64,000 nt of DNA from Hymenobacter plasmatis. Its GTDB lineage: Bacteria > Bacteroidota > Bacteroidia > Cytophagales > Hymenobacteraceae. Under the pieces are notes generated by a model. That model made no database searches. It saw only the letters and a program-made list of their open reading frames with translations, and was not told the origin of the DNA. Both the position numbers and the translations under genes were made by a program. The DNA is taken from NCBI RefSeq assembly GCF_020711255.1, contig NZ_JAJFAW010000020.1, positions 1 through 64,000 on the forward strand, read 5' to 3'. Below, piece after piece: positions 8,562-19,588 of the stretch (position 1 is its first letter; every line of letters starts with the position of its first letter).

Positions 8562-9647
8562 CTATTCTATCACTAGCCGGCGCGTAGCAGTCGCATTATC
8601 TCCCACTACTCGCAGCCAATATACGCCCGCTGGCAAGTCCGGAGTGTCAAAAGCCACTTGCCGGCCCGTAGCAATTGACTTACTGAGGGACACTTCCCGC
8701 CCCAGGGCATCGTAGAAAGCTAGCTGCAATGGTTTGCCATTTTCGGCGCCATTCAAATACACGCCAAGGCGGCCGCCGAGAGCTACGGGATTAGGATACA
8801 CGCTCATTTCTGTAGCGGCACTGGGCGTAACTGCCGTTATAGCCCCCGTTACGCGCAAGGCCAGGGCGCGCGAATTGTTGTTCTCGTTTGATTCCGCCAC
8901 CGCATTACGCGGGTCAGCCACTAGCAGCAGGTAGTAATTCCCCGGGACCGTCGAGCCCGGGACCGTGAGCACGGGTGCCGAGTGTATGGTGCCGTTATTC
9001 AACACAAGCCCACCTCCGGTAACAAGCCCTAGAAACACATCATTACCAGCCGAAAACACGGTATCGGCCGACAAATAAAATCCAAGTTCGTAGCCTCCAA
9101 CCGCGCCCGGGCCTCGGTTAAAGATGAACGTAAACGCCCCCGTGCTCCCGCCAGCCGGCACCGCATCGAATGAAATCGAAGGGCGCCACAGCTCCAAGTC
9201 GGGCAGCGCACTGTTCCCCTTGGTAACGGCCAGGCTGAAGCTAACTACATTGTTGGTCTCGTCTAGTTCCAGCTCAGCGTTTAGCGGGTCGGCTACCAGC
9301 AGTAAGTAATAGTTGCCAGTAGCCGTCAGGGGCGGAATTGTGCCCATCACGCTGCAGGTGCCAGACTGGCCAGGAAATAGCAATGCCTGGCAACTCGCAC
9401 CCATGTACGCATCCGTAGCATCCCACACGTTGTCGGCCGACAAGTAATACCCAATGCAATTGAATTGCGACCCGTTGGTTCCTTGGTTTTTTATCACCGC
9501 GGACATCTGATAAATGCCCCCACTCAGCACATTGCTAGGGATGTTAAATGGTGCCACGATTACCAGGTCCGGCTTTACTTGGGCCTGTACCCGATACGGC
9601 AACCAGCACAGGAGAACCCATAATGCGCAGCTTAAAACTTTTTTCAT
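8562..9647 (-). CDS. CARDB-repeat secreted protein with T9SS sorting domain
   Basis: A 361-residue protein from the ATG at 9647; the longer reading frame from 9737 lacks a signal peptide at its start. The order is a signal peptide (MKKVLSCALWVLLCWLPYRVQA), two CARDB-like adhesion domains with parallel motifs (GNYYLLLVADPLNAELELDE and GNYYLLLVADPRNAVAESNE), and a T9SS type A C-terminal domain beginning SVYPNPVALGGRLGVYL. It is probably an adhesin-like surface protein. It sits between eno and ftsB. Confidence 0.85.
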   Translation of the reverse strand: MKKVLSCALWVLLCWLPYRVQAQVKPDLVIVAPFNIPSNVLSGGIYQMSAVIKNQGTNGSQFNCIGYYLSADNVWDATDAYMGASCQALLFPGQSGTCSVMGTIPPLTATGNYYLLLVADPLNAELELDETNNVVSFSLAVTKGNSALPDLELWRPSISFDAVPAGGSTGAFTFIFNRGPGAVGGYELGFYLSADTVFSAGNDVFLGLVTGGGLVLNNGTIHSAPVLTVPGSTVPGNYYLLLVADPRNAVAESNENNNSRALALRVTGAITAVTPSAATEMSVYPNPVALGGRLGVYLNGAENGKPLQLAFYDALGREVSLSKSIATGRQVAFDTPDLPAGVYWLRVVGDNATATRRLVIE

Positions 9648-9714
9648 ATACCTCGGAAAGAGATGGTCAATTGACTTGAATATACTTCTCCGCGATAAAC
9701 AGTGCACGGTGAGT

Positions 9715-9771
9715 CGAGCAAGTTGAGCCGCTAGCAAAATGACTCAACTTGCTCAAGCTCAACTTGCTCAA
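9715..9771. repeat. Short inverted/direct repeat of CTCAACTTGCTC
   Basis: CTCAACTTGCTCAA occurs twice in tandem (9743-9756 and 9758-9771), and GAGCAAGTTGAG occurs once in inverted orientation (9715-9726). The inverted copy can pair with either direct copy, giving two mutually exclusive stems in the eno-CARDB spacer (9648-9926). Confidence 0.75.
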
Positions 9772-9861
9772 TAAATATTGAGCTAAAGCAGATGGGGCCA
9801 AAGGTATAAGACTTCCCCGTGCCACATCGACTTGTTCTAGTGTCAAGACGTTTTTCACAAC

Positions 9862-9893
9862 AAAGCCCATCCGATAGCTATCGAATGGGCTTT
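9862..9893. terminator. Probable eno terminator
   Basis: A near-perfect palindromic hairpin (AAAGCCCAT... paired with ...ATGGGCTTT) lies 33 nt past the eno stop. It is followed on the minus strand by a short T-rich stretch. Confidence 0.7.
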
Positions 9894-9926
9894 ATCAGAA
9901 CCAATAGCAGTTGCTACTGGCGATAC

Positions 9927-11210
<1,284 letters not shown>

Positions 11211-11231
11211 TTAAAACAGTTGAATGAGCTA

Positions 11232-11239
11232 CAAACCTA
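11232..11239 (-). promoter_or_regulatory. -7 box for eno
   Basis: The minus-strand TAGGTTTG matches TAnnTTTG 33 nt upstream of the eno ATG. A GTTG about 22 nt further upstream (11262-11265) is a weak -33 candidate. Confidence 0.5.
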
Positions 11240-11418
11240 CGCGAATCAGCCGGCATAAGCACAACCTCACCATTAAAGACCGTCCTACGGCCGAGCGGAG
11301 CGAACCTAAACCCGGCGCAGCTAAGTAACTCGCGTGCGTTGTTGAAAGCTTGGGCTATGGACTCAAGTTGATTCTTCGTTCAGGTGCTTACCACGTATTT
11401 CGGTAAGTACCAAAACGA

Positions 11419-11449
11419 AAAAGGGACGCACCTAATGGCGCGTCCCTTT
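11419..11449 (-). terminator. Terminator of the alpha operon (after rplQ)
   Basis: A stem AAAGGGACGC pairs with GCGTCCCTTT and is followed on the minus strand by a T-rich run. It lies 23 nt beyond the rplQ stop, ending the ribosomal block. Confidence 0.85.
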
Positions 11450-11471
11450 CAATCGTAACAGTTAATGCTAA

Positions 11472-12071
11472 TTAAGCGCCAGCCTCGTCAGCCTTCGCTT
11501 CATCGCGGCTTTCGCCTTCTTTAACGGTTTCGGTAGCGGTATCAGCCGGAGCCGACGTCTCTACTACAGCAGCAGGAGCAATCGCTTCGCCTTTTACTTC
11601 GATAGCCGAAGTAGCAGCGTCGCCAGCAGCTTTCTTACCACCACGGCTGCGCGAACGACGGGTCGTGGTAGTCTTCTCAGCAGCGGCCGATTTAGCCTCG
11701 AGCAGGGTTTCGTTGAAGTCAACCAGCTCAATGATGCACATCTCAGCGTTATCGCCCAGACGGGTATCGCTCAGCTTCAGAATGCGGGTGTAGCCACCGG
11801 GGCGGGTAGCAATTTTGCTCGAAATGTTACCGAACAACTCCTTGATAGACTCCTTGTCCTGCAACGCGGCAAAAACCATCCGACGCGAGTGCGTGGTGTC
11901 TTCTTTCGACTTGGTCAGCATGGGCTCCACGTACTTGCGCAGGGCTTTGGCTTTAGCAACCGTAGTCGTGATGCGCTTGTGGAGGATGAGCGACGAAGCC
12001 ATGTTCGACAGCATCGCGTGACGGTGGGCGGTGGTCCGGCCCAGGTGGTTGATTTTTCTTCCGTGTCTCAT
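11472..12071 (-). CDS. rplQ: 50S ribosomal protein L17 with long C-terminal tail
   Basis: The first ~118 residues are canonical L17 ([20 protein letters not shown], the RTKS-like [23 protein letters not shown]), which lies near the peptide exit of the large subunit. The protein continues to 199 residues with a low-complexity tail rich in Ala, Thr, Glu and Lys (about residues 130-199). The tail has no recognisable domain. Extended L17 proteins are common in Bacteroidota. It is the last gene of the alpha operon, after rpoA, and is followed by a terminator. Confidence 0.97.
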   Translation of the reverse strand: MRHGRKINHLGRTTAHRHAMLSNMASSLILHKRITTTVAKAKALRKYVEPMLTKSKEDTTHSRRMVFAALQDKESIKELFGNISSKIATRPGGYTRILKLSDTRLGDNAEMCIIELVDFNETLLEAKSAAAEKTTTTRRSRSRGGKKAAGDAATSAIEVKGEAIAPAAVVETSAPADTATETVKEGESRDEAKADEAGA

Positions 12072-12187
12072 TGGACGTTTGAAAAGATGTGCGCTTGCGG
12101 GCGGCGACCACGGCGGGCCTTGAAGGCCTCATTAGAACCGCTGCCCCTTGGGCGCACTGGTAAAAAATAAAGGTTTATTAAAAAGCG

Positions 12188-12247
12188 AATGGCTGAACCG
12201 TTAGCTGCCGACTGCAACACAGTCAACTTTCTAACGGTTCAGCCATT
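12188..12247. repeat. 17-bp perfect inverted repeat between rpoA and rplQ
   Basis: 12188-12204 pairs perfectly with 12231-12247 (AATGGCTGAACCGTTAG and its complement), with a 26-nt loop. It begins directly after the rpoA stop and has no T-run, so it is not a typical terminator. Confidence 0.85.
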
Positions 12248-12251
12248 ACGA

Positions 12252-13241
12252 CTAGTCTTCTTCGAGGCGGTACTTGCCCAAGTCCATGCCGAACTCCAGG
12301 CCGCGCTCCTCAACGAGGTTCTCCAACTCAGTCAGGCTCTTCTTGCCAAAGTTGCGGAACTTCATCATGTCAGCGATTTCGAGCTGTACCAATTCACCCA
12401 TCGTTTTGATGTCGGCAGCTTTGAGGCAGTTCTTGGCGCGTACGCTGAGCTCCATGTCCTCCAACGGAGTCTTGAGCATCTTGCGCATCTGCATGGTTTC
12501 CTCATCAATCGGCTCGTCTTCGGTCACGCGAGGACCTTCGAGGGTCATCGTGTTATCAGAGAACAGCATAAAGTGCTGAATGAGGATATTGGCCGCACCT
12601 TTCAGTGCTTCCTCCGGATGAATCGAACCGTCGGTCTGAATCTCAATGATAAGTTTCTCGTAGTCGGTCTTTTGCTCCACACGGGTGTTCTCGATGCTGT
12701 ACTTCACGTTCTTGATAGGCGTGTAGATAGCATCGATAGCAATCTGACCAAAAACCTGGTCAGCCGGCTTGTTCTCATCGGCGGGCACATAGCCACGGCC
12801 ACGAGCAATTGTCAATTCGAACTCCAACTCTTTGCTGGGGTCGATGTGCGCAATCACGTGGTCGGGGTTGAGCACCTCGAAGCCGCTGGCAAACTTGCCA
12901 ATGTCGCTGCCCGAAAAGGTCTCCTGACCTTTCACGCGCACCGTAATTTTATCAGCAATGGCGTCGCTGGTCTTCTTGAACCGGACCATTTTCAGGTTCA
13001 GGATGATTTCGGACATGTCCTCAATCACACCTTCGATGGTCGAAAACTCGTGCAACACGCTGTTCGTGCGAACCGACGTGATGGCGAAACCCTCCAGCGA
13101 CGACAACAGAATGCGACGCAGCGCATTGCCGATGGTGACGCCGTAGCCCTTCTCGAGCGGCTTAAATTCAAACGTCCCGGTGAAGTCGTCGGATTTCTCC
13201 ATAACCACTTTCTCCGGCATCTGAAAAGCTAAGATTGACAT
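12252..13241 (-). CDS. rpoA: RNA polymerase subunit alpha
   Basis: A 329-residue alpha subunit. The N-terminal dimerisation domain (about 1-230) contains [20 protein letters not shown] and [16 protein letters not shown]. The C-terminal DNA-binding domain (about 255-329) contains [20 protein letters not shown] and [18 protein letters not shown]. It assembles the core RNA polymerase with the rpoB and rpoC products encoded upstream in the same block. It lies between rpsD and rplQ, as in most bacteria. Confidence 0.98.
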   Translation of the reverse strand: MSILAFQMPEKVVMEKSDDFTGTFEFKPLEKGYGVTIGNALRRILLSSLEGFAITSVRTNSVLHEFSTIEGVIEDMSEIILNLKMVRFKKTSDAIADKITVRVKGQETFSGSDIGKFASGFEVLNPDHVIAHIDPSKELEFELTIARGRGYVPADENKPADQVFGQIAIDAIYTPIKNVKYSIENTRVEQKTDYEKLIIEIQTDGSIHPEEALKGAANILIQHFMLFSDNTMTLEGPRVTEDEPIDEETMQMRKMLKTPLEDMELSVRAKNCLKAADIKTMGELVQLEIADMMKFRNFGKKSLTELENLVEERGLEFGMDLGKYRLEED

Positions 13242-13291
13242 ATGTGGGGCGTAAAAAATTTGAAAAAATTAGGTGAAGTATAAGCACAAGT

Positions 13292-13316
13292 GCGGCCCGA
13301 CAAATTGCCGGGCCGC
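13292..13316. repeat. Hairpin between rpsD and rpoA
   Basis: An 8-bp GC-rich stem (GCGGCCCG / CGGGCCGC) with a 9-nt loop lies 16 nt downstream of the rpsD stop, without a T-run. Confidence 0.7.
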
Positions 13317-13331
13317 TACCAGTAGCGTTAA

Positions 13332-13937
13332 TTACTTCGAATACAATTCGACGATGAGCTGCTCCGTGATTTTCTCCGGAATCAGCTCGCGAGCTGGGGC
13401 GTTGATGAACTTACCAACCATCTCCTTGCCGTCCCACTCCAACCAAGAGAACTGGCGCGAGTTGCGAACCGAGAGGCTCGTGTTGATAGCTTCCAACGAC
13501 TTCGACTTCTCGCGAACACCCACCACGTCACCAGCCCGGAGGTGGTACGAAGGAATGTTTACAACTTCGCCGTTAACGGTGATGTGCTTGTGGCCCACCA
13601 GCTGGCGAGCAGCGCGACGCGTCGAGGCAATACCCAAACGGTACACGGCGTTGTCCAGACGGGCTTCCAGCAGAGCAAGCAAGTTATCACCGGTGATGCC
13701 GGGCATGGTCGCTGCTTTGTGGAATAGGTTTTCGAATTGCTTCTCCAACATGCCGTACATGTACTTCACCTTCTGCTTCTCCATCAGCTGGACAGCGTAC
13801 TCCGACTGCTTCTTGCGGCGGCCGCGGCCGTGCTGGCCCGGAGGATAGGCTTTCTTGTTGAGCGCTTTGTCGGGGCCGAAAATCGGCTCGTTGAAGCGAC
13901 GGGCAATTTTTGAGGTAGGGCCGGTATAACGTGCCAT
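13332..13937 (-). CDS. rpsD: 30S ribosomal protein S4
   Basis: A 201-residue S4, a primary 16S rRNA binder that starts assembly of the small-subunit body. The N-terminal part ([21 protein letters not shown]) lacks a CxxC zinc motif, so this is the zinc-free form. The S4 RNA-binding domain is seen in [20 protein letters not shown] and [20 protein letters not shown]. It lies between rpsK and rpoA. Confidence 0.98.
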   Translation of the reverse strand: MARYTGPTSKIARRFNEPIFGPDKALNKKAYPPGQHGRGRRKKQSEYAVQLMEKQKVKYMYGMLEKQFENLFHKAATMPGITGDNLLALLEARLDNAVYRLGIASTRRAARQLVGHKHITVNGEVVNIPSYHLRAGDVVGVREKSKSLEAINTSLSVRNSRQFSWLEWDGKEMVGKFINAPARELIPEKITEQLIVELYSK

Positions 13938-13963
13938 CTTAATCTAATATCAGAAGTGAAAAA

Positions 13964-14356
13964 CTAAACGCGACGACGCTTGGGGGGGCGGCAGCCGTTG
14001 TGCGGCAGCGGCGTTACGTCGCGGATGGTGGTCACCTCAATACCCACGTTGCCGAGGGCGCGGATGGCCGACTCACGGCCCGAACCCGGACCTTTAACGA
14101 ATACTTCGGCTTTGCGCATGCCCAAGTCATGGGCTACTTTACCGCAGTCGCTCATCGCCATTTGGGCGGCGTAGGGCGTGTTTTTCTTCGAACCACGGAA
14201 GCCCATTTTGCCAGCCGAAGCCCACGAAATAACTTGACCGTTATTATTGGTGATGGAGATGATGATGTTGTTGAACGAGGCACGGATGTGTACCTGGCCA
14301 ACCTGCTCCACCACGACAACGCGCTTCTTGGCTTTGTCTTTTCTTTTTTGTGCCAT
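13964..14356 (-). CDS. rpsK: 30S ribosomal protein S11
   Basis: A 130-residue S11, part of the small-subunit platform. Family marks include [39 protein letters not shown] and the C-terminal [18 protein letters not shown]. The lysine-rich N-terminus ([12 protein letters not shown]) is typical. It follows rpsM. Confidence 0.98.
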   Translation of the reverse strand: MAQKRKDKAKKRVVVVEQVGQVHIRASFNNIIISITNNNGQVISWASAGKMGFRGSKKNTPYAAQMAMSDCGKVAHDLGMRKAEVFVKGPGSGRESAIRALGNVGIEVTTIRDVTPLPHNGCRPPKRRRV

Positions 14357-14375
14357 TTGGTTATCGCAAAAAATG

Positions 14376-14436
14376 CGGGAGGTGTTGGCGCTGGCAGCGC
14401 AAGTACATTACTCGCAGCCGCCAGCGCCGATTCCCG
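14376..14436. repeat. Two-part inverted repeat between rpsM and rpsK
   Basis: An outer CGGGA/TCCCG pair (14376-14380 with 14432-14436) encloses a perfect 9-bp stem GGCGCTGGC/GCCAGCGCC (14387-14395 with 14420-14428). It fills most of the 87-nt spacer and has no T-run. Confidence 0.7.
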
Positions 14437-14443
14437 TGTGAGA

Positions 14444-14821
14444 TTATTTGGTTGCCTTCTTCTTGCCGGCTACCGTCTTGCGCTTGCCCTTGCGGGTACG
14501 CGAGTTGTTCTTGGTGCGCTGACCGCGAACTGGTAGACCCTTGCGGTGACGCAAGCCACGGTAGCAACCGATGTCCATCAAACGCTTGATGTTGGTGGTT
14601 ACTTCCGAGCGCAGCACGCCTTCCGTCTTGTGCTCAGCAGCAATGATGGCACGGATAGCGCCCGACTCCTCGTCGGTCCAGTCCTTCACCTTCTTGTTGA
14701 TGTCAACCCCGGCTTTCACCAGAATCTTCTGAGAATTGCTCCGGCCAATGCCGAAAATGTAAGTCAGGGCGATTTCGCCGCGCTTGTTGTCCGGGATATC
14801 AACCCCTGCGATACGAGCCAT
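14444..14821 (-). CDS. rpsM: 30S ribosomal protein S13
   Basis: A 125-residue S13, a subunit-bridge protein of the small-subunit head. Family marks are [20 protein letters not shown], the [13 protein letters not shown] helix-hairpin-helix-like segment, and [20 protein letters not shown]. The tail is Lys-rich. It follows rpmJ after a 108-nt gap. Confidence 0.98.
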   Translation of the reverse strand: MARIAGVDIPDNKRGEIALTYIFGIGRSNSQKILVKAGVDINKKVKDWTDEESGAIRAIIAAEHKTEGVLRSEVTTNIKRLMDIGCYRGLRHRKGLPVRGQRTKNNSRTRKGKRKTVAGKKKATK

Positions 14822-14929
14822 TTTGTGTGGTTATGTGTTTGCGGACAGAAACCCGGCAACTACTTGGAAGGCGGGAAGTAGGTTAAACCAACTCCTCAGT
14901 ACCCAAGGTTCCGGGATTCTAAAATAGGA

Positions 14930-15046
14930 TTAACCCTGGCGCTGCTTGAAGCGGGGGTTTTTCTTGTTGATGACGTAGAGCTTGCCATTACGGCGGACCA
15001 ATTTGCAGTCCACGCTACGCTTTTTCACCGAGGTTTTTACTTTCAT
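14930..15046 (-). CDS. rpmJ: 50S ribosomal protein L36, zinc-free form
   Basis: A 38-residue frame reads [20 protein letters not shown] followed by [18 protein letters not shown] and a TAA stop. It matches L36 over its whole length. The zinc ribbon of the C+ form is broken: only one of the three cysteines (C14) remains and the histidine is Phe, so the protein should not bind zinc. This is the usual form in Bacteroidota. It lies between infA and rpsM, the standard place. Confidence 0.95.
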   Translation of the reverse strand: MKVKTSVKKRSVDCKLVRRNGKLYVINKKNPRFKQRQG

Positions 15047-15067
15047 GACCTGTGAAGGGAAACGGGT

Positions 15068-15286
15068 TTATTTATAACGATACTTTATCCGGCCCTTCGA
15101 CAAGTCGTAGGGAGACATTTCCAGCTTGACCTTGTCGCCGGGCAGAATCTTGATGTAGTGCATCCGCATCTTGCCCGAAATGTGGGCAATCAACTGGTGA
15201 CCGTTCTCCAGCTCCACGCGAAACATGGCGTTAGAGAGGGCTTCCAGGATGGTTCCGTCCTGCTCAATCGAGGCTTGTTTGGCCAT
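15068..15286 (-). CDS. infA: Translation initiation factor IF-1
   Basis: A 72-residue S1/OB-fold protein with the IF-1 signatures [40 protein letters not shown] and the ending [17 protein letters not shown]-1 occupies the ribosomal A site during initiation. It starts 5 nt after the map stop, so it is probably translationally coupled. Confidence 0.98.
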   Translation of the reverse strand: MAKQASIEQDGTILEALSNAMFRVELENGHQLIAHISGKMRMHYIKILPGDKVKLEMSPYDLSKGRIKYRYK

Positions 15287-15291
15287 AAGGG

Positions 15292-16074
15292 CTACTGCAG
15301 TGCTTTTTCTATGTACTCAAAGGAGGTGAGAATCTCCGCCTTATCTTTTCTAACTACTACCGTGTGCTCAAAGTGAGCAGAAGGCTTGCGGTCTTTAGTG
15401 CGAATGGTCCAGCCATCTGCCTCTTGTATCACGTCCTTCTTGCCCAAGTTTACCATTGGCTCAATTGCCAATACCAAACCGGTTTGCAAAAGCGGCCCCG
15501 AACCCCGCTTGCCATAGTTTGGCACTTCGGGTTTTTCATGCAAATTAGCGCCAACTCCGTGGCCGACTAACTCACGCACCACCCCGTAGCCCAATGGAGC
15601 AACATGGTTCTGGATTGCGTAGCTGATGTCACCGACACGGTTGCCGCTAACGGCTTGTTCAATGCCTTTGTACAGCGACGCCTTGGTTTCAGCCAAGAGC
15701 GTTAGTACTTCGGGAGCCACCTCCCCTATCGGGTAAGTGTAAGCACTGTCTGAATGAAAGCCATTCAGGTAAACCCCACAGTCTACCGATAAAATGTCGC
15801 CGCTTTTCAGCGGCTCGTCGGTAGCAAACCCGTGCACTACCACCGAATTCGGCGAGAGGCATAAGCTATAGGGAAACTTATTGTAGCCTTTGAAAGAAGG
15901 AACTCCACCATGGTCTCGGATGAATTCCTCCGCGCGCTTATCAAGCTGCCGCGTTGTCACTCCTTCCTTTACCATACCCGCGACTTCGCCGTGAGCCTTG
16001 GCCAGCACTAACGCACTGGCGCGGATAAGGTCAATCTCTTCTTCGGTTCTATATTGGATGCTGCCGCTGGCCAT
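15292..16074 (-). CDS. map: Type I methionine aminopeptidase
   Basis: A 260-residue enzyme that removes the initiator Met from new proteins. The five metal ligands of the pita-bread fold can be placed: Asp in [10 protein letters not shown] and in [10 protein letters not shown], His in [15 protein letters not shown], Glu in [10 protein letters not shown], and Glu in HFEHTVVV. It has no N-terminal zinc-finger extension. It lies between secY and infA, the classic spc-operon arrangement. Confidence 0.97.
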   Translation of the reverse strand: MASGSIQYRTEEEIDLIRASALVLAKAHGEVAGMVKEGVTTRQLDKRAEEFIRDHGGVPSFKGYNKFPYSLCLSPNSVVVHGFATDEPLKSGDILSVDCGVYLNGFHSDSAYTYPIGEVAPEVLTLLAETKASLYKGIEQAVSGNRVGDISYAIQNHVAPLGYGVVRELVGHGVGANLHEKPEVPNYGKRGSGPLLQTGLVLAIEPMVNLGKKDVIQEADGWTIRTKDRKPSAHFEHTVVVRKDKAEILTSFEYIEKALQ

Positions 16075-16080
16075 TGCTCC

Positions 16081-17400
16081 TTAAGAGGCTATCGAAATAG
16101 GCTGTGCCGTACGACCGCGCAGCTTGCCCGACTTCATCATGCCATCATAATGCTGCATCAGCAAGTAGCTCTGTACTTGGTTTACGGTATCTAGCACTAC
16201 ACCTACCATGATGATAAGTGACGTGCCACCGTAGAATGCCGAGAACGGACGAGTTACACCAAGCAATAAGGCGATGGCTGGGAAAATGGCAATCAATGCA
16301 AGGGCTATTGCACCAGGCAGCGTCACACGGGTAAGGATTTCATCAATGAACTCCGAAGTATCACGACCTGGCTTAACGCCTGGCACAAAACCACCACTGC
16401 GTTTCAAGTCATCAGCAATCTGATTAGGATTGACGCTGATAGCTGTATAGAAGTAAGTGAAGATGATAATCAGCAAGCCGAAGGTTAAATTGTACTGCCA
16501 CGAGGTATAGTCCGAGAACTTCACGCCGATGTAGCTGGCAGTATCACTCTGGTTCTGCCATACCGAAGCCACAATAGCTGGCACGAACATCAGCGACTGC
16601 GCGAAAATGATGGGCATTACACCAGCGGCATTCACCTTAAGAGGGATGAACTGACGCTGGGCATCAAGCTGGGTAGTGCCGCCTACTTGCTTAGCATACT
16701 GCACCGCAATGCGGCGAACAGCCTGCGTAAGCACGATTACCGCCATTACTACAAGGAACAGCACCACCATTTCCAGCAGGAAAATTAGTGATTTGTTAAC
16801 CCCCTTAGCTGCTGCCTCACCAATAATAGCACCTGGAAGACGCGAAACGATACCTATCATGATAATCATGGAGATACCGTTGCCAATACCCTTATCTGTG
16901 ATTTTCTCACCCAACCACATACAAAACAGCGTACCGGCCGTGATGATAATCATGGTCGAAACGGTGAAGAAAGTGCCGGGATTGATGATGGCTTCGGCAT
17001 TAATCGTGGCAATAAAACCAACTGATTGGGCCAATACAATTGGAATCGTCAGAATCCGGGTATACTGGTTAATTTTCTTACGTCCTGATTCGCCCTCCTT
17101 TTGGAGCTTTTGGAAATAAGGAACAGCAATCGTAAGCAGTTGCAATACGATTGATGCAGATATGTAAGGCATAATGCCCAACGCGAAAATTGACGCGTGG
17201 CTGAATGCACCACCGAGCAGTGTATCCAAGATGCCAAACAAGCCTTGAGCACCGGTCTTGAGGCGAGTCGGGTCTACACCCGGCAACACCACGTAAACGC
17301 CGAGGCGATAGATGGCAATGAAGAAAAGCGTATTGAGGATTCGCGTACGCAAATCCTCAATCGCAAAAATGTTCTTTATCGACGTGATAAACTTATTCAT
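16081..17400 (-). CDS. secY: Preprotein translocase subunit SecY
   Basis: A 439-residue membrane protein with about ten transmembrane segments, forming the protein-conducting channel with SecE (44662-44856). Family marks are FIAIYRLGVYVVLPGVDP near the N-terminus, the plug-region LLGGAFSHASIFALGIMPYI, and the cytoplasmic loop QYAKQVGG followed by FIPLKVNAAGVMPIIFA. The gene sits between rplO and map. Confidence 0.98.
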   Translation of the reverse strand: MNKFITSIKNIFAIEDLRTRILNTLFFIAIYRLGVYVVLPGVDPTRLKTGAQGLFGILDTLLGGAFSHASIFALGIMPYISASIVLQLLTIAVPYFQKLQKEGESGRKKINQYTRILTIPIVLAQSVGFIATINAEAIINPGTFFTVSTMIIITAGTLFCMWLGEKITDKGIGNGISMIIMIGIVSRLPGAIIGEAAAKGVNKSLIFLLEMVVLFLVVMAVIVLTQAVRRIAVQYAKQVGGTTQLDAQRQFIPLKVNAAGVMPIIFAQSLMFVPAIVASVWQNQSDTASYIGVKFSDYTSWQYNLTFGLLIIIFTYFYTAISVNPNQIADDLKRSGGFVPGVKPGRDTSEFIDEILTRVTLPGAIALALIAIFPAIALLLGVTRPFSAFYGGTSLIIMVGVVLDTVNQVQSYLLMQHYDGMMKSGKLRGRTAQPISIAS

Positions 17401-17415
17401 TGCCGAAGGTAGGCT

Positions 17416-17865
17416 TTAGAGCGTTACGGCTTTGCCGCCGGCCTTCTCGATGGCTTCAACAGCCGACTTCGAGAATGCGTGGGCGTGAACCTCCAAGGCA
17501 GTGGATACTTCGCCACGACCGAGGATTTTGATTTTGGCGTTTTTCGATACCAAACCGTTTGCTACGAAGTAAGCAGCATCCATAGTGGTAGCGCTGTTCT
17601 TCTCAAGCAGGGTAGCAAGCGCATCAAGGTTGATGGCTTTATACTCTACACGGTTAATGTTCGTGAAACCAAACTTAGGCACACGGCGCTGGAGGGGCAT
17701 TTGACCACCTTCAAAGCCGGACTTGCGCTTGTAGCCCGAACGCGACTTGGCGCCTTTGTGACCACGGGTCGACGTGCCACCACGCGTGGAGCCTTCGCCC
17801 CGGCCAATCCGCTTCTCGTTTTTAGTCGAGCCGTAGGCTGGCGATAGATTGCTGAGATTAAGCAT
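17416..17865 (-). CDS. rplO: 50S ribosomal protein L15
   Basis: A 149-residue L15. The N-terminal Gly/Arg-rich arm (KRIGRGEGSTRGGTSTRGHK) penetrates 23S rRNA, and the C-terminal globular part includes KILGRGEVSTALEVHAHAFS. It follows rpmD by 14 nt and precedes secY by 15 nt. Confidence 0.98.
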   Translation of the reverse strand: MLNLSNLSPAYGSTKNEKRIGRGEGSTRGGTSTRGHKGAKSRSGYKRKSGFEGGQMPLQRRVPKFGFTNINRVEYKAINLDALATLLEKNSATTMDAAYFVANGLVSKNAKIKILGRGEVSTALEVHAHAFSKSAVEAIEKAGGKAVTL

Positions 17866-17879
17866 GACGATATATAGTC

Positions 17880-18059
17880 TTACAGTTCGGTTACTTCTAG
17901 CAGGTGCTTCACGCTGTTTACCATGCCCATGATGGACGGGTTTACTTCGTGCTGAGCGGTGCTGTTCATTTTGTTCAGGCCGAGGGACTGAACCGTGCGC
18001 TTCTGACGCTCGGGGCGGTCAATGGCGCTGCGCACGAGCTTTACTTGAATTTGTGCCAT
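17880..18059 (-). CDS. rpmD: 50S ribosomal protein L30
   Basis: A 59-residue frame reads MAQIQVKLVRSAIDRPERQK and ends MVNSVKHLLEVTEL. Length, ferredoxin-like pattern and position between rpsE and rplO identify L30. Confidence 0.95.
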   Translation of the reverse strand: MAQIQVKLVRSAIDRPERQKRTVQSLGLNKMNSTAQHEVNPSIMGMVNSVKHLLEVTEL

Positions 18060-18064
18060 GTCAA

Positions 18065-18640
18065 TTAACCGTTAAAAACGCGGGCAAGAGAGATACCACG
18101 TGCCTGTGCAATTTGCAACGGGTCACGCATTTTGGCCAAGGCAGCAAAGGTAGCCTTTACCACGTTGTGGGGGTTCGACGAGCCTTTCGACTTCGCCAGC
18201 ACATCCTTGATACCAGCGCTCTCGAACACGGCACGCATTGCACCGCCGGCGATTACACCCGTACCAGCAGCAGCCGGTTGAATTAGCACGAAACCACCGC
18301 CATAACGGCCTTCCATAAGGTGAGGAACGGTGTGCTTGTACATTGGCACTTTCACCACGTTCTTCTTAGCGTCGTCAATGCCTTTGGCAATGGCGTCGGT
18401 TACTTCGTTGGCTTTGCCTAGGCCGTAGCCTACATTGCCGTTGCCATCCCCTACTACCACGATAGCAGAGAAGCTAAAGCGGCGACCACCTTTCACCACC
18501 TTCGCTACGCGGTTGATGGCTACTACTTTTTCTTTGAAATCGGAGTCAGCACCCATGCGGGAGTTGTCCTTGTTCCGGTCGCGGTCGTTGCTGCGCTGAC
18601 GGTCTCCGCCAGGACGATTATTGTCGCGTTCTTGCGCCAT
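18065..18640 (-). CDS. rpsE: 30S ribosomal protein S5
   Basis: A 191-residue S5, involved in decoding fidelity. After a charged disordered N-terminal extension (about residues 1-28, [20 protein letters not shown]) come the S5 dsRNA-binding part ([20 protein letters not shown]) and the C-terminal fold ([20 protein letters not shown]). It begins 6 nt after the rplR stop. Confidence 0.98.
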   Translation of the reverse strand: MAQERDNNRPGGDRQRSNDRDRNKDNSRMGADSDFKEKVVAINRVAKVVKGGRRFSFSAIVVVGDGNGNVGYGLGKANEVTDAIAKGIDDAKKNVVKVPMYKHTVPHLMEGRYGGGFVLIQPAAAGTGVIAGGAMRAVFESAGIKDVLAKSKGSSNPHNVVKATFAALAKMRDPLQIAQARGISLARVFNG

Positions 18641-18646
18641 GATATT

Positions 18647-18997
18647 TTAGAAATTGAGGCCGCCTTCGCGGGCTCCTTCAGCCAATGATTTTACGCGACC
18701 GTGATAGAGGTAACCCGAGCGGTCAAAAACCACTTTGGTGATACCTTTTTCAAGGGCTACGGCGGCGACCTGCCGACCTACAGCAGCAGCCAAAGCTACG
18801 CCATTGCCTCCTTCGGCCGATACTTTTTTCGACGTTGCTGCCGCCAGTGTGCGTCCAGTGGTATCGTCGATAATCTGAGCGTAGATGCCCGTGTTGCTAC
18901 GGAACACCGAGAGCCGCGGCCGCTCGGACGTGCCAGCCACCTTGGTACGGATGATGCGCTGAATCCGCTTGCGGCGTTGTGCCTTATCAAATGCCAT
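18647..18997 (-). CDS. rplR: 50S ribosomal protein L18
   Basis: A 116-residue L18, a 5S rRNA binder. Family marks are [20 protein letters not shown] and the C-terminal [20 protein letters not shown]. It lies between rplF and rpsE. Confidence 0.98.
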   Translation of the reverse strand: MAFDKAQRRKRIQRIIRTKVAGTSERPRLSVFRSNTGIYAQIIDDTTGRTLAAATSKKVSAEGGNGVALAAAVGRQVAAVALEKGITKVVFDRSGYLYHGRVKSLAEGAREGGLNF

Positions 18998-19006
18998 GAT
19001 GCGAAC

Positions 19007-19561
19007 TTATTTAGAGGCCGTTTTACCAGCTTTGCGACGGATGATTTCGCCCACGAAACGTACACCTTTGCCTTTGTAAGGCTCAACTTTACGCAACGAA
19101 CGAATTTTAGCGGCCACCTGGCCCAGCAGTTGATTGTCGATGCTGGTCAGCGTAACAATCGGGTTTTTGCCTTTTTCAGTAACAGCAGTAGCAGTTACCT
19201 CTTTCGGCAGCGCGATAAACACGTTGTGCGAATAGCCCAAGGCCAATTCTAACGTGGTACCAGCGAGAGAGGCTTTATAACCTACACCTACCAACTCCAG
19301 CTGTTTGGTGAAGCCGTTGCTCACGCCTTCTACCATGTTGTTTATGAGCGAGCGGTATAGGCCGTGCATGGCTTTGTGGCGCTTCTGCTCCGTGGGACGG
19401 GTTACCGTGAGGGTACCGTCTTCGATGGCAACGTTGATATCGCGGTCCACTTGCGTGGTTAGCGTGCCCTTAGGGCCTTTCACCGTTACCACGTTGTCTT
19501 TCTCAACCGAGATAGCGACCCCAGCAGGGACGGAAATCGGGAGTTTACCAATACGTGACAT
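19007..19561 (-). CDS. rplF: 50S ribosomal protein L6
   Basis: A 184-residue L6 with the duplicated fold. Recognisable are MSRIGKLPISVPAGVAISVE, NNMVEGVSNGFTKQLELVGV and the C-terminal EPYKGKGVRFVGEIIRRKAG. It follows rpsH by 27 nt. Confidence 0.98.
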   Translation of the reverse strand: MSRIGKLPISVPAGVAISVEKDNVVTVKGPKGTLTTQVDRDINVAIEDGTLTVTRPTEQKRHKAMHGLYRSLINNMVEGVSNGFTKQLELVGVGYKASLAGTTLELALGYSHNVFIALPKEVTATAVTEKGKNPIVTLTSIDNQLLGQVAAKIRSLRKVEPYKGKGVRFVGEIIRRKAGKTASK

Positions 19562-19588
19562 AATTGAGTTAGCTAAAGCGGTTCCGGA

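Noticed and set aside
12189..13232. A 347-residue open frame antisense to rpoA
   Set aside because: A shadow of rpoA, with no recognisable domain and no promoter.
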